A DNA stretch of 20,511 nt from CAXRBC01 sp041158045 (lineage in GTDB: Bacteria; Actinomycetota; Acidimicrobiia; Acidimicrobiales; Ilumatobacteraceae), in the NCBI GenBank assembly GCA_041158045.1, contig JBEBCD010000056.1:1-20511 (forward strand), given 5' to 3'. The notes under the pieces were generated by a model. That model was not told the DNA's origin. It made no database searches and was given only the letters and a program-made list of their open reading frames with translations. The position numbers and the translations under genes are program-made. Positions 1 through 7,274 of the stretch are shown here, in pieces (position 1 is the stretch's first letter; every line of letters starts with the position of its first letter).

Positions 1-18
1 GCCGAGCGTACCGACGCG

Positions 19-2166
19 TCAGGACTTGAAGAGGTACTCCGCGTCCGACGGGGTGAGCAGCAGCGCGATCTCGTCGCGCAGCTGCGCGTGGCGCTCCAGC
101 GTCGGGTCGGCGTCCACGATCGCCGCCGCGACCTCGCGCGCCCGCTCCACGAGGTCGCGGTCCCGGCGCAGCGACGCGATGCGCAGGTCGCTCGCGCCCT
201 TCTGCGCGACGTTCATGAGCGTGCCCTCGCCGCGCAGGTCGAGATCCACCTCCGCGAGGTGGAAGCCGTCGGTCGACTCGACGAGTGCCTCGACCCGCGG
301 CGACGGCCCCTCGTCGCCCGTCACCAGCCAGCACCGCGACGCGATCGTCCCGCGGCCCACGCGCCCGCGCAGCTGGTGGAGCTGCGCGATGCCGAAGCGG
401 TCGGCGTCGAGCACCACCATGCACGTCGCGTTGGGCACGTCGACGCCGACCTCGATCACCGTCGTCGCCACCAGCACGTCCACGTCGCCCGCGCGGAATC
501 GCGCCATCGCCTCCTCCTTCTCCTGCGACGGCATCCGCCCGTGCAGCAGCCCGAGCCGCAGCCCCGCCAGCGCGCCCACCTCGAGGTCGCGCAGCGTCTC
601 CTCGGCCGACGCGACCTCGAGCTTCTCGCTCTCCTCGATCGTCGGACACACCACGTAGGCCTGTCGGCCCGCCGCGACCGCGGCCCGCACCTCGCCCCAC
701 ATCGCGGCACGCGCGGGCGCGTCGGGCGCGCCCGCGACGCGGGCGGTCGCGATCGGCGTGCGGCCCGGCGGGAGCTCGTCGAGGACGCTCACCTCGAGGT
801 CGCCGTAGACCGTCATCGCCGCGGTCCGCGGGATCGGCGTCGCCGTCATCACGAGCACGTCCGGGGCGGCGTCGCCCGCACCCTTCACCCGCAGGGCGGC
901 GCGCTGCTCGACGCCGAAGCGATGCTGCTCGTCGATCACCACGACGCCGAGCGACGCGAACTCCACGCCCTCCTGGATCAGCGCGTGCGTCCCGATCACG
1001 ACGTCGACCGTGCCCTCCGCGAGCCCTCGCAGCACGTCGCGGCGCCGCTCGCCCGTCACCCGCCCCGTGAGCAGCTCCACCCGCACCGCGCGGTCGCCGA
1101 AGAGCGAACCGCCGTCCTCCACCGCGAGCCCCGCGAGCAGCGCGCGCACTCCCGCCGCATGCTGCTCGGCGAGCACCTCCGTCGGCGCCATCAGCTCGCC
1201 CTGGTGACCGCCCTGCACCGCAGCGAGCATCGCGCTCACCGCCACGACCGTCTTGCCGCTACCGACGTCGCCCTGCAGCAGCCGGTGCATCGGCGCGGGC
1301 GCCGCGAGGTCGGCGTCGATCTCGGCGATCGTCCGCCGCTGCGCGCCGGTGAGGGGGAACGGCAGCGCCGCCTCGAAGCGGCGCTGCAGCTCGCCCCCGA
1401 CGACGTGCGCGATGCCGCTCCGCTCCCGCTCCCAGGCGCGACGCCGCCCGGCGAGCACCAGTTGCACGCGCAGCAGCTCGTCGAACGCGAGCCGCCGCCG
1501 CGCCTCCTCCTTGGCCGCGATCGACTCGGGGAAGTGGATGTGCCGCAGCGCCGCGCCGCGGTCGGCGAGGCCGAGGCGGCCGAGCACCTCCGCGGGGACG
1601 GGGTCCGCGAGGCCGCGAGCCGCGCAGCGCGCGAGCGCGTTGTCCACGAGCGACGCGAGCTCCCACGTGGAGACGCCCGCCGCCTCGCTCTGGCGGTACA
1701 CGGGCACGATGCGACCCGTGCGGTCGCCGACGCGGTCGACCATCGGGTTGACCATCTGCATCGCGCCGCGGAAGCGCTCGGGCGTGCCGAAGAAGATCGC
1801 GCGCACCCCCGGCCGCAGCTGCCGCTCGCGCCACGCCTGGCCGAAGAAGGTGAGGCCGAGCCGTCCCGTGTCGTCGCCGACGGTCGCGCGCACCATCTGC
1901 CGCCCGTTGCGCATGCGCACCAGCCGCGCGTCGATCACCTCCGCGACGACGCCCGCATCGACGCCCTCCACGAGGTCGGCGACGCGGCCCTCGCGCGTGC
2001 GGTCGATCCAGCGGTACGGGTACGTCGTGAGGAGGTCGAGCACGTGCGCGATGCCGTACTCGGCGAGCGCCGCCTTGCGCTTGTCCCCCACGCCGCGGAG
2101 GACCTCGACGTCGATGCCGGCGAGCTCCCGCAGCGTGATGGCGTCCGGCACGGGCCGAGACGTCAC
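19..2166 (-). CDS. recG: ATP-dependent DNA helicase RecG
   Basis: RecG is a superfamily 2 double-stranded DNA translocase that reverses stalled replication forks and remodels Holliday junctions. The 715-residue protein has an N-terminal wedge/OB region (roughly 1-270) with a helix-hairpin-helix-like GVGDKR near the start. The helicase core follows: Walker A GDVGSGKT with Lys305, DEQH box at 412-415, TATPIPRT, and the late RFGIAQLHQLRGRVGRG motif typical of RecG. Its length is at the normal family size. I chose the GTG at 2166 because it overlaps the upstream stop codon (GTGA), which implies translational coupling to the DAK2/FakA-like gene. The open frame continues far upstream, but that part only shadows the neighbouring gene. 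FakA (yloV) and recG are also close neighbours in Bacillus. The family call is secure. Confidence 0.97.
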   Translation of the reverse strand: MTSRPVPDAITLRELAGIDVEVLRGVGDKRKAALAEYGIAHVLDLLTTYPYRWIDRTREGRVADLVEGVDAGVVAEVIDARLVRMRNGRQMVRATVGDDTGRLGLTFFGQAWRERQLRPGVRAIFFGTPERFRGAMQMVNPMVDRVGDRTGRIVPVYRQSEAAGVSTWELASLVDNALARCAARGLADPVPAEVLGRLGLADRGAALRHIHFPESIAAKEEARRRLAFDELLRVQLVLAGRRRAWERERSGIAHVVGGELQRRFEAALPFPLTGAQRRTIAEIDADLAAPAPMHRLLQGDVGSGKTVVAVSAMLAAVQGGHQGELMAPTEVLAEQHAAGVRALLAGLAVEDGGSLFGDRAVRVELLTGRVTGERRRDVLRGLAEGTVDVVIGTHALIQEGVEFASLGVVVIDEQHRFGVEQRAALRVKGAGDAAPDVLVMTATPIPRTAAMTVYGDLEVSVLDELPPGRTPIATARVAGAPDAPARAAMWGEVRAAVAAGRQAYVVCPTIEESEKLEVASAEETLRDLEVGALAGLRLGLLHGRMPSQEKEEAMARFRAGDVDVLVATTVIEVGVDVPNATCMVVLDADRFGIAQLHQLRGRVGRGTIASRCWLVTGDEGPSPRVEALVESTDGFHLAEVDLDLRGEGTLMNVAQKGASDLRIASLRRDRDLVERAREVAAAIVDADPTLERHAQLRDEIALLLTPSDAEYLFKS

Positions 2167-3860
2167 TCCACGCCGAACAGGTAGGGGTAGAGGGGCTGTC
2201 CGCCCTCGTGCACCTCGATGGTGACGCCCGCGCGGTGCTCGCCGAGCCACGCCGAGATCCGCTCCGTCACCGCGGTGCTCGCGCCATCGCCGGTGATGAG
2301 CGTGACGAGCTCGCGCTCCGGCGTCACGAGCCGGTCGAGCAGCGCGGTGCAGGTGGTGGCGAGGTCGCGGCCCACGGCGACGACGCCGTCGCCGCGCACG
2401 ATGCCGATCACGTCGCCCGCGCGCACGGGGCCGGCCTCGCTCTGCGTGTCGCGCACCGCCGTCGTCACCTCGCCGGTCGCGACGGCGGACGCGGCGGAGG
2501 CCATCTGCGAGCCGTTGTGCTCGGCGGAGGCCTCCGGGTCGTACGCCACGAGCGCCGCGAGACCCTCGGGCATCGAGCAGGTCGGCACGACGCGCACGTC
2601 CTTGGCCGTGAGGCCGTCGACCTGCTGGGCGACGGCGATGATGTTCTTGTTGTTGGGCAGGATCACGACCTGCGTCGCGTTCATGTGTTCGACCGCGTCG
2701 AGCAGCTCCTGGGTCGACGGGTTCATCGTCTGGCCGCCGGTGACCACGCCGTGGACGCCCATCGCGCCGAAGAGCTCGGCCAGCCCGTCGCCGCTCGCGA
2801 CCGCGACGACGGCGCACGTGACGGGCGGCAGGGCGGTACGCACCGCGGTGCGCGACGGGGCCCCGCCCTCGGGCACGCCGATCTCGGCCTCGCGCTTGGC
2901 GTGCTCCTCGGCGACCTCCTCGAAGAGGTCGGTCACGCGGATCTGGTGCGGCCGCCCGCCGAGGCCGATCGGCGCCTCGATCGCGGCGCCGATGTCGTTG
3001 GTGTGGATGTGGCAGTTGTAGATGCCCTCGCCGCCGACGACGACGATCGAGTCGCCGACCCTGCCCCACGCCTGCTTGAACGCGTGCGACTTGGTGTCGT
3101 CGATCTCGAGGAGGAACATCACCTCGTAGCGCAACTCGCTCACGTCGACCTCGCCCTCCGCCGCGGTGCGGCGCGAGACGGCGATGAGCTGCTCCGTGTT
3201 GGGGCCCGCGATCTCGCGCGGCTCCGGCAGGGGCTCCCCCGCGACCACGTGCAGCGCCGCGTCGAGGAAGAGGAGGTACCCCGCCCCGCCGGCGTCCACG
3301 ACGCCCGCGTCCTTCAGCACCGGGAGGATGTCGGGCGTGCGGGCGAGGGAGGCGCGCCCCTCGTCGCGGGCGGCGCGCAGCACGTCGGCGAGGGTGGCCC
3401 CGCGCCCCGCGGCCCCGGCCGCGGCCTCCGACGACTCGCGCACGACGGTGAGGATCGTGCCCTCGATCGGCTTCAGCACCGCCTCGTAGGCGGCGGCCGC
3501 GGCCGCGGAGAGCGCGGCGGCGACCGTCGCCGGCCCGTGGTCGGCGGCGTCGCGCATCGTCGAGGAGATGCCGCGCAGCACCTGGCTGAGGATCACGCCG
3601 CTGTTGCCGCGCGCGCCCATGAGCGCGCCGTGGCTGATCGCCGCGCACGTGGCCGCGAGCTCGGCGCCCGCCGCGCCCGCCTTGTCGAGCTCCGCGACCA
3701 CCGCGTCGAGGGTGCGCGCCATGTTGGTCCCCGTGTCGCCGTCGGGCACCGGGTACACGTTGAGCTTGTTGAGGTCGGCCTGGTGCCGCTTCAGCGTGTC
3801 GCGGAACGTCACGACCGTGTGACGCAGGGCATCCGCGCCGAGCCGATCCAGCGCAGGCAC
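2163..3860 (-). CDS. DAK2 domain protein, FakA/YloV-like fatty acid kinase subunit
   Basis: This resembles FakA, the ATP-binding subunit that phosphorylates fatty acids presented by a FakB (DegV-family) partner so they can enter phospholipid synthesis. The 565 residues match the family's usual length of about 550. The DhaL/DAK2 nucleotide site is seen as NVYPVPDGDTGTNM (Asp40, Asp42) and GARGNSGVILSQ. A middle domain carries NCHIHTND (Cys283, His284, His286), followed by a DegV-like C-terminal domain. The start is a GTG with no Shine-Dalgarno sequence but a TACGCT box 6 bases upstream, suggesting a leaderless message. The stop overlaps the recG start. No FakB gene lies in this window, so the fatty acid substrate is inferred from the family. 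The middle domain has RYEVMF where I recall a GYCTEF-like segment in firmicute FakA. Confidence 0.9.
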   Translation of the reverse strand: MPALDRLGADALRHTVVTFRDTLKRHQADLNKLNVYPVPDGDTGTNMARTLDAVVAELDKAGAAGAELAATCAAISHGALMGARGNSGVILSQVLRGISSTMRDAADHGPATVAAALSAAAAAAYEAVLKPIEGTILTVVRESSEAAAGAAGRGATLADVLRAARDEGRASLARTPDILPVLKDAGVVDAGGAGYLLFLDAALHVVAGEPLPEPREIAGPNTEQLIAVSRRTAAEGEVDVSELRYEVMFLLEIDDTKSHAFKQAWGRVGDSIVVVGGEGIYNCHIHTNDIGAAIEAPIGLGGRPHQIRVTDLFEEVAEEHAKREAEIGVPEGGAPSRTAVRTALPPVTCAVVAVASGDGLAELFGAMGVHGVVTGGQTMNPSTQELLDAVEHMNATQVVILPNNKNIIAVAQQVDGLTAKDVRVVPTCSMPEGLAALVAYDPEASAEHNGSQMASAASAVATGEVTTAVRDTQSEAGPVRAGDVIGIVRGDGVVAVGRDLATTCTALLDRLVTPERELVTLITGDGASTAVTERISAWLGEHRAGVTIEVHEGGQPLYPYLFGVE

Positions 3861-3866
3861 GCGCTC

Positions 3867-3872
3867 AGCGTA
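3867..3872 (-). promoter_or_regulatory. -10 box (TACGCT) for the FakA-like gene, probable leaderless start
   Basis: On the minus strand TACGCT is followed by 6 bases and then the GTG start at 3858-3860. This spacing would place transcription initiation at or next to the start codon. There is no Shine-Dalgarno sequence and no recognisable -35 box. It shares a 59-base divergent spacer with the promoter of the small cold-shock-like gene. Confidence 0.6.
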
Positions 3873-3906
3873 TCCGTGCCGTTGGAGCCGCCTTCGGGGC
3901 CGGTGG

Positions 3907-3912
3907 TACCGT
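3907..3912 (+). promoter_or_regulatory. -10 box (TACCGT) for the cold-shock-like gene, probable leaderless start
   Basis: TACCGT ends 7 bases before the GTG start at 3920, the spacing expected when the start codon is the first transcribed triplet. A weak TTGGAG at 3882-3887 lies 19 bases upstream and is a poor -35 match. No Shine-Dalgarno sequence fits in the gap. Confidence 0.6.
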
Positions 3913-3919
3913 CGGGCGC

Positions 3920-4141
3920 GTGCAGGGCGTGATCAAGGCCTACGACCCGCGCTCGCGCGACGGACTCGTGGTGCGCGACACCGATCTCGCCGAGTACGAG
4001 CTCGCACCCGACGCGCTCGACGGCTCGATCTTCCGCATGCTGCGCCAGGGCCAGCGCGTGACCTTCTCCCTCGACGCCTCGGGCCGCGCCACCGCGCTGC
4101 GCCTCGGCTCCGAGCGCGACATGGGCACGCCGGGCCACTGA
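3920..4141 (+). CDS. Small cold-shock-domain-like protein
   Basis: This 73-residue protein has the outline of a bacterial cold-shock domain (OB fold, normally 65-75 residues). It opens with QGVIKAYDP, where Csp proteins have GTVKWFN, then has a glycine-containing strand GLVVRD and ends with LRQGQRVTFSLD and RATALRL, matching the Csp pattern of a Gly-Gln-x-Val strand followed by a final strand. The aromatic RNP1 and RNP2 residues of true Csp proteins (KGFGFI and VFVHF) are not present: the equivalent segments read RDGLVV and EYELAP. Single-strand nucleic acid binding is therefore uncertain. The GTG start is chosen from the Csp-like N-terminus and the -10 box 7 bases upstream. pckG follows after 38 bases on the same strand, so the two are probably co-transcribed. 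Confidence 0.75.
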   Translation: MQGVIKAYDPRSRDGLVVRDTDLAEYELAPDALDGSIFRMLRQGQRVTFSLDASGRATALRLGSERDMGTPGH

Positions 4142-4179
4142 CGCCCCGACCGCACCCGGCCCGCGCCGCCGCACCGCCC

Positions 4180-6003
4180 ATGACCGCCACCGCCGCACCC
4201 CCCGCGCCCACCCGCAACGCGCGCCTCGTCGCGTGGGTCGACGAGTGGACCCGCATCCTGCGCCCGCGCGACGTCCACTGGTGCGACGGCAGCCAGGCCG
4301 AGTACGACGCGCTGTGCGCGGGTCTCGTGCGCGCCGGCACGCTCGTGCGCCTCGACGACGCGAAGCGCCCCAACTCGTACTGGGCGCACTCCGACCCCGG
4401 CGACGTCGCCCGCGTCGAGGACCGCACCTTCATCTGCTCCGCCCGCCGCGAGGACGCCGGCCCGACCAACAACTGGCGCGACCCCGCCGAGATGCGCCGC
4501 GAGGTCGGCGCGCTCTTCGACGGGGCGATGCGGGGACGCACCCTCTACGTGGTGCCGTTCAGCATGGGCCCGCTCGGCTCGCACATCTCGCACATCGGCG
4601 TCCAGCTCACGGACTCGGCATACGTCGCCGTGAGCATGCGGATCATGACCCGCATGGGCGCGGGCGCGCTCGAGGCGCTCGGCGACGGCGACTTCGTCCC
4701 CTGCGTGCACTCGGTCGGTGCACCGCTCGTCGCCGGGCCCGACGGTGCGGCGCCCGCCGACGTCCCGTGGCCGTGCAACCCGGACAACAAGTACATCGTC
4801 CACTTCCCCGACACCCGCGAGATCTGGTCGTACGGCTCGGGCTACGGCGGCAACGCCCTGCTCGGCAAGAAGTGCTTCGCCCTGCGCATCGCCTCCGTCA
4901 TGGCGCGCGACGGCGGCTGGCTCGCGGAGCACATGCTCATCCTCAAGCTCACGGATCCCCGCGGCCACCACCGTTACGTGGCCGCCGCCTTCCCCTCCGC
5001 GTGCGGCAAGACCAACCTCGCGATGATCGTCCCGACCATCCCCGGCTGGAAGGCCGAGACGGTCGGCGACGACATCTGCTGGATGAAGTTCGGCGACGAC
5101 GGCCGGCTCTACGCGATCAATCCCGAGGCCGGCTTCTTCGGCGTCGCGCCGGGCACCGGCCACGACACCAACCCGACGGCGATGCGCACCCTGTGGGGCA
5201 ACTGCCTGTTCACCAACACCGCGCTCACCCCCGACGGCGACGTCTGGTGGGAGGGCATGACGCGCGACGCCCCCGCCCGCGCGACCGACTGGCGCAACCA
5301 GCCGTGGTCCCCCGGCGCCGACGCCACCGCCGCGCACCCCAACGCACGCTTCACCGCGCCCGCGAGCCAGTGCCCGTCCATCGCCCCCGAGTGGCAGGAC
5401 CCGCGCGGCGTGCCGATCTCGGCGATCCTCTTCGGCGGCCGCCGCCGCGGCACCGTCCCCCTCGTCACCGAGGCCTTCGACTGGCGCCACGGCGTCTTCC
5501 TCGGCTCGATCATGGCGAGCGAGACGACCGCGGCGCAGGCGGGTGCCGTCGGCAAGCTCCGCTTCGACCCGATGGCGATGCTGCCCTTCTGCGGCTACAA
5601 CATGGCCGACTACTTCGCCCACTGGCTCCGCGTCGGCGCCGGCGCGGACGCCTCGCGCCTGCCGCGCATCTTCTTCGTCAACTGGTTCCGCCGCGACGCC
5701 GACGGCCGCTACCTCTGGCCCGGCTACGGCGAGAACTCGCGCGTCCTCAAGTGGATCGTCGAGCGCCTCGACGGCACCGCCGCCGCGCGCCGCACCGCCA
5801 TCGGCATGCTCCCCGAGCCCGACGCGCTCGACACGACGGGCCTCGACGTGCGCCCCGACGACCTGCGCGCGCTCCTCGACGTCGACGCCGACGGGTGGCG
5901 CGCCGCGATCCCGCAGATCCGCGAGCACTACGACGCGTTCGGCGACCGCCTCCCGCGCGAGCTCGTCGGCGCGCTCGACGCGCTGGCGCGCGACCTCGGC
6001 TGA
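4180..6003 (+). CDS. pckG: Phosphoenolpyruvate carboxykinase (GTP)
   Basis: This cytosolic enzyme interconverts oxaloacetate plus GTP with phosphoenolpyruvate plus GDP and CO2, linking the TCA cycle to gluconeogenesis. The 607 residues are full length for the GTP-dependent class. The diagnostic phosphate loop FPSACGKTN lies at residues 271-279, with the reactive Cys275 characteristic of the GTP class. Other family segments include RTFICS near residue 85, PFSMGP, ETVGDDICWM, NPEAGFFGVAPGT and PFCGYNMADYF. The ATG follows the cold-shock-like gene by 38 bases and shows neither a Shine-Dalgarno sequence nor a TANNNT box. Translation on a shared transcript is therefore likely. The gene is convergent with the membrane protein gene that ends at 6055. 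Confidence 0.98.
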   Translation: MTATAAPPAPTRNARLVAWVDEWTRILRPRDVHWCDGSQAEYDALCAGLVRAGTLVRLDDAKRPNSYWAHSDPGDVARVEDRTFICSARREDAGPTNNWRDPAEMRREVGALFDGAMRGRTLYVVPFSMGPLGSHISHIGVQLTDSAYVAVSMRIMTRMGAGALEALGDGDFVPCVHSVGAPLVAGPDGAAPADVPWPCNPDNKYIVHFPDTREIWSYGSGYGGNALLGKKCFALRIASVMARDGGWLAEHMLILKLTDPRGHHRYVAAAFPSACGKTNLAMIVPTIPGWKAETVGDDICWMKFGDDGRLYAINPEAGFFGVAPGTGHDTNPTAMRTLWGNCLFTNTALTPDGDVWWEGMTRDAPARATDWRNQPWSPGADATAAHPNARFTAPASQCPSIAPEWQDPRGVPISAILFGGRRRGTVPLVTEAFDWRHGVFLGSIMASETTAAQAGAVGKLRFDPMAMLPFCGYNMADYFAHWLRVGAGADASRLPRIFFVNWFRRDADGRYLWPGYGENSRVLKWIVERLDGTAAARRTAIGMLPEPDALDTTGLDVRPDDLRALLDVDADGWRAAIPQIREHYDAFGDRLPRELVGALDALARDLG

Positions 6004-6023
6004 GGCGCGGCACGTCCCGCGCC
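6004..6023 (+). terminator. Possible hairpin terminator between convergent genes
   Basis: Immediately after the pckG stop, GGCGCGG (6004-6010) pairs perfectly with CCGCGCC (6017-6023) around a 6-base loop. It lies in the 51-base convergent gap and could serve either strand. No T-tract follows, so it would be a weak or non-canonical terminator, and GC-rich DNA produces such stems by chance. Confidence 0.35.
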
Positions 6024-6054
6024 GCGTGCGACCGGGCCCGGGTCCCGCGCCCCG

Positions 6055-6432
6055 CTACCGCTGCCCGACGAGCAACGCCCGGATCCCGAGCCCCATGATG
6101 AAGAGGCCACCGAACCCGTAGAGCAGGTGGACGCGCGAGCGCAGCTGCGCGCGGTACGAGTAGATGATCGCGATCGCGATGATCGCGACGAAGCCGTAGA
6201 AGGCGTGGAACGCCGGGTACTCGATCTTGTCGCGGTTGACGACGGCGACGCCGAGCGCGACCTGGACGAAGACGGTGAGCTGCGCGAGCGCCGTGTACCA
6301 CCACAGCGCGCGGCTGCGCAGCGACGTCGCGCGGTGTGCGGCGAGCGCCCACGCGCCGGCGAGGCCGTTGCCCACGATCATCACCCATGACCACGAGGTG
6401 TGCAGCTCGAGCAGCTGCGACGAGATCAGCAC
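6055..6432 (-). CDS. Small four-helix integral membrane protein of unknown function
   Basis: I do not recognise a characterised family. The 125-residue product has four hydrophobic segments at about 16-32, 43-65, 74-93 and 101-121, separated by short loops with Arg and His (for example HRATSLRSR and YRAQLRSRVH). Charged residues are otherwise scarce. His in helix 3 (AFHAFYGF) and the His at the start of helix 4 could be functional, but nothing proves it. The GTG start at 6432 has no Shine-Dalgarno sequence; a TAGCGT box ends 6 bases upstream and overlaps the stop codon of the deacetylase gene. The gene is therefore probably expressed separately even though it sits only 9 bases after that gene. 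It stops with TAG and is convergent with pckG. Confidence 0.8.
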   Translation of the reverse strand: MLISSQLLELHTSWSWVMIVGNGLAGAWALAAHRATSLRSRALWWYTALAQLTVFVQVALGVAVVNRDKIEYPAFHAFYGFVAIIAIAIIYSYRAQLRSRVHLLYGFGGLFIMGLGIRALLVGQR

Positions 6433-6438
6433 GCGGTC

Positions 6439-6444
6439 ACGCTA
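6439..6444 (-). promoter_or_regulatory. -10 box (TAGCGT) overlapping the upstream gene's stop codon
   Basis: On the minus strand the TAG stop of the PIG-L gene (6444-6442) is the first half of TAGCGT, which ends 6 bases before the GTG start of the membrane protein gene. The spacing fits leaderless initiation. Confidence 0.5.
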
Positions 6445-7263
6445 ATCCAGGATCCATCCGCGCCGCGGCGGACCCGGGACGCCCTCGCGCGCGAAGTGCT
6501 CGAGACCGAAGGCGAGGGCGAAGAGCTCGGGCGGCACGCGCTCCGCCCACCCGGTGTCGGGCGCCTGGCTCGCGTGGCAGAGGATCGCGCGGCGCTTCGT
6601 CGCGGCCCACGCGGCGACGTCCACCTCGAGCGCGATCGCGGAGGCGGGCTCGCCGAACGGGTTGGCGTCGTCGGCGGGCGCATCCACGTCCCAGTCGGAG
6701 AAGAACTCGCGCATCGGGTCGCCCTCCGGCCCCCCGAGCGCCATCGCGCGCAGTTCGCGCAGGCGGTCGCGATTGGACGTCGACTCCCACACCTCCGCGA
6801 TGCCCGCCATCGTCGCCGCCCGCTTCGCGACGCGGTGCGCCTGGACATGGTCGGGGTGGCCGTACACGCCGTGCCAGTCGTAGGTCGTCACGACGACGCG
6901 CGTCCCGCCGGTGGCCTCCTCGCGCAGGATCGCCGCGAGTCGCCCCGCGGCCTCGTCGATCGGCGCGTTGATGAAGGCCTCGGGCGCCGCGTTCTGGGGC
7001 CAGCCCGTCATCCCGCTGTCGTGGTAGCCGAGCGGCGCGAGGCGCGCGATCCCGAGCACCTCGGCAGCCGCGCGCAGTTCGGCCGCGCGCCGCTCCACCA
7101 CCGTCTCCCCCGGCGCGAGCTCCACCGCCACCGCACCGTGGCGGCCGTCGGTCGCGGTCACGAGCACGACGCGGTGGCCCTCGGCGCTCGCGCGCGCGAT
7201 CGTGCCGCCGGTCGACAGGCACTCGTCGTCGGGGTGTGCGTGCACGCACACGAGCGTCGCCAC
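6442..7263 (-). CDS. PIG-L/LmbE-family zinc deacetylase
   Basis: The family hydrolyses N-acetylglucosaminyl or similar amide substrates with a zinc ion; actinobacterial members include MshB and Mca of mycothiol metabolism. The 273-residue protein carries the signature AHPDDE (His10, Asp12, Asp13) right after its first strand and the second metal-site motif YGHPDHVQAH (His136, Asp138, His139). TGGTIARASAEGH and the following VVLVTATDG strand fit the Rossmann-like LmbE fold. The GTG at 7263 is chosen because the fold begins directly after it; longer readings run into the upstream gene. It follows the racemase gene by 11 bases without its own -10 box, so it is probably co-transcribed. MshB, Mca or another substrate cannot be decided from sequence alone. 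Confidence 0.9.
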   Translation of the reverse strand: MATLVCVHAHPDDECLSTGGTIARASAEGHRVVLVTATDGRHGAVAVELAPGETVVERRAAELRAAAEVLGIARLAPLGYHDSGMTGWPQNAAPEAFINAPIDEAAGRLAAILREEATGGTRVVVTTYDWHGVYGHPDHVQAHRVAKRAATMAGIAEVWESTSNRDRLRELRAMALGGPEGDPMREFFSDWDVDAPADDANPFGEPASAIALEVDVAAWAATKRRAILCHASQAPDTGWAERVPPELFALAFGLEHFAREGVPGPPRRGWILD

Positions 7264-7274
7264 CGCGCCCGCGC

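Noticed and set aside
88..2184. Long plus-strand open frame of about 700 codons opposite recG.
   Set aside because: Its product is Arg/His/Asp/Ala low complexity with no domain. It lies opposite a clear RecG, and GC-rich third positions create such frames.
2167..3648. Upstream extension of the recG reading frame to 3648.
   Set aside because: The extra 490 residues are an Arg/Gly/Ala-rich shadow of the FakA-like gene. RecG homology begins at the GTG at 2166.
2208..3932. Plus-strand open frame opposite the FakA-like gene.
   Set aside because: Composition is that of a shadow (Asp/Arg/Leu/His/Val repeats). The minus-strand protein has clear DAK2 motifs.
3940..5928. Minus-strand open frame of 662 codons opposite pckG.
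   Set aside because: It has no recognisable motif and repetitive Ala/Gly/Val/Arg content, and it overlaps a full-length PEP carboxykinase.
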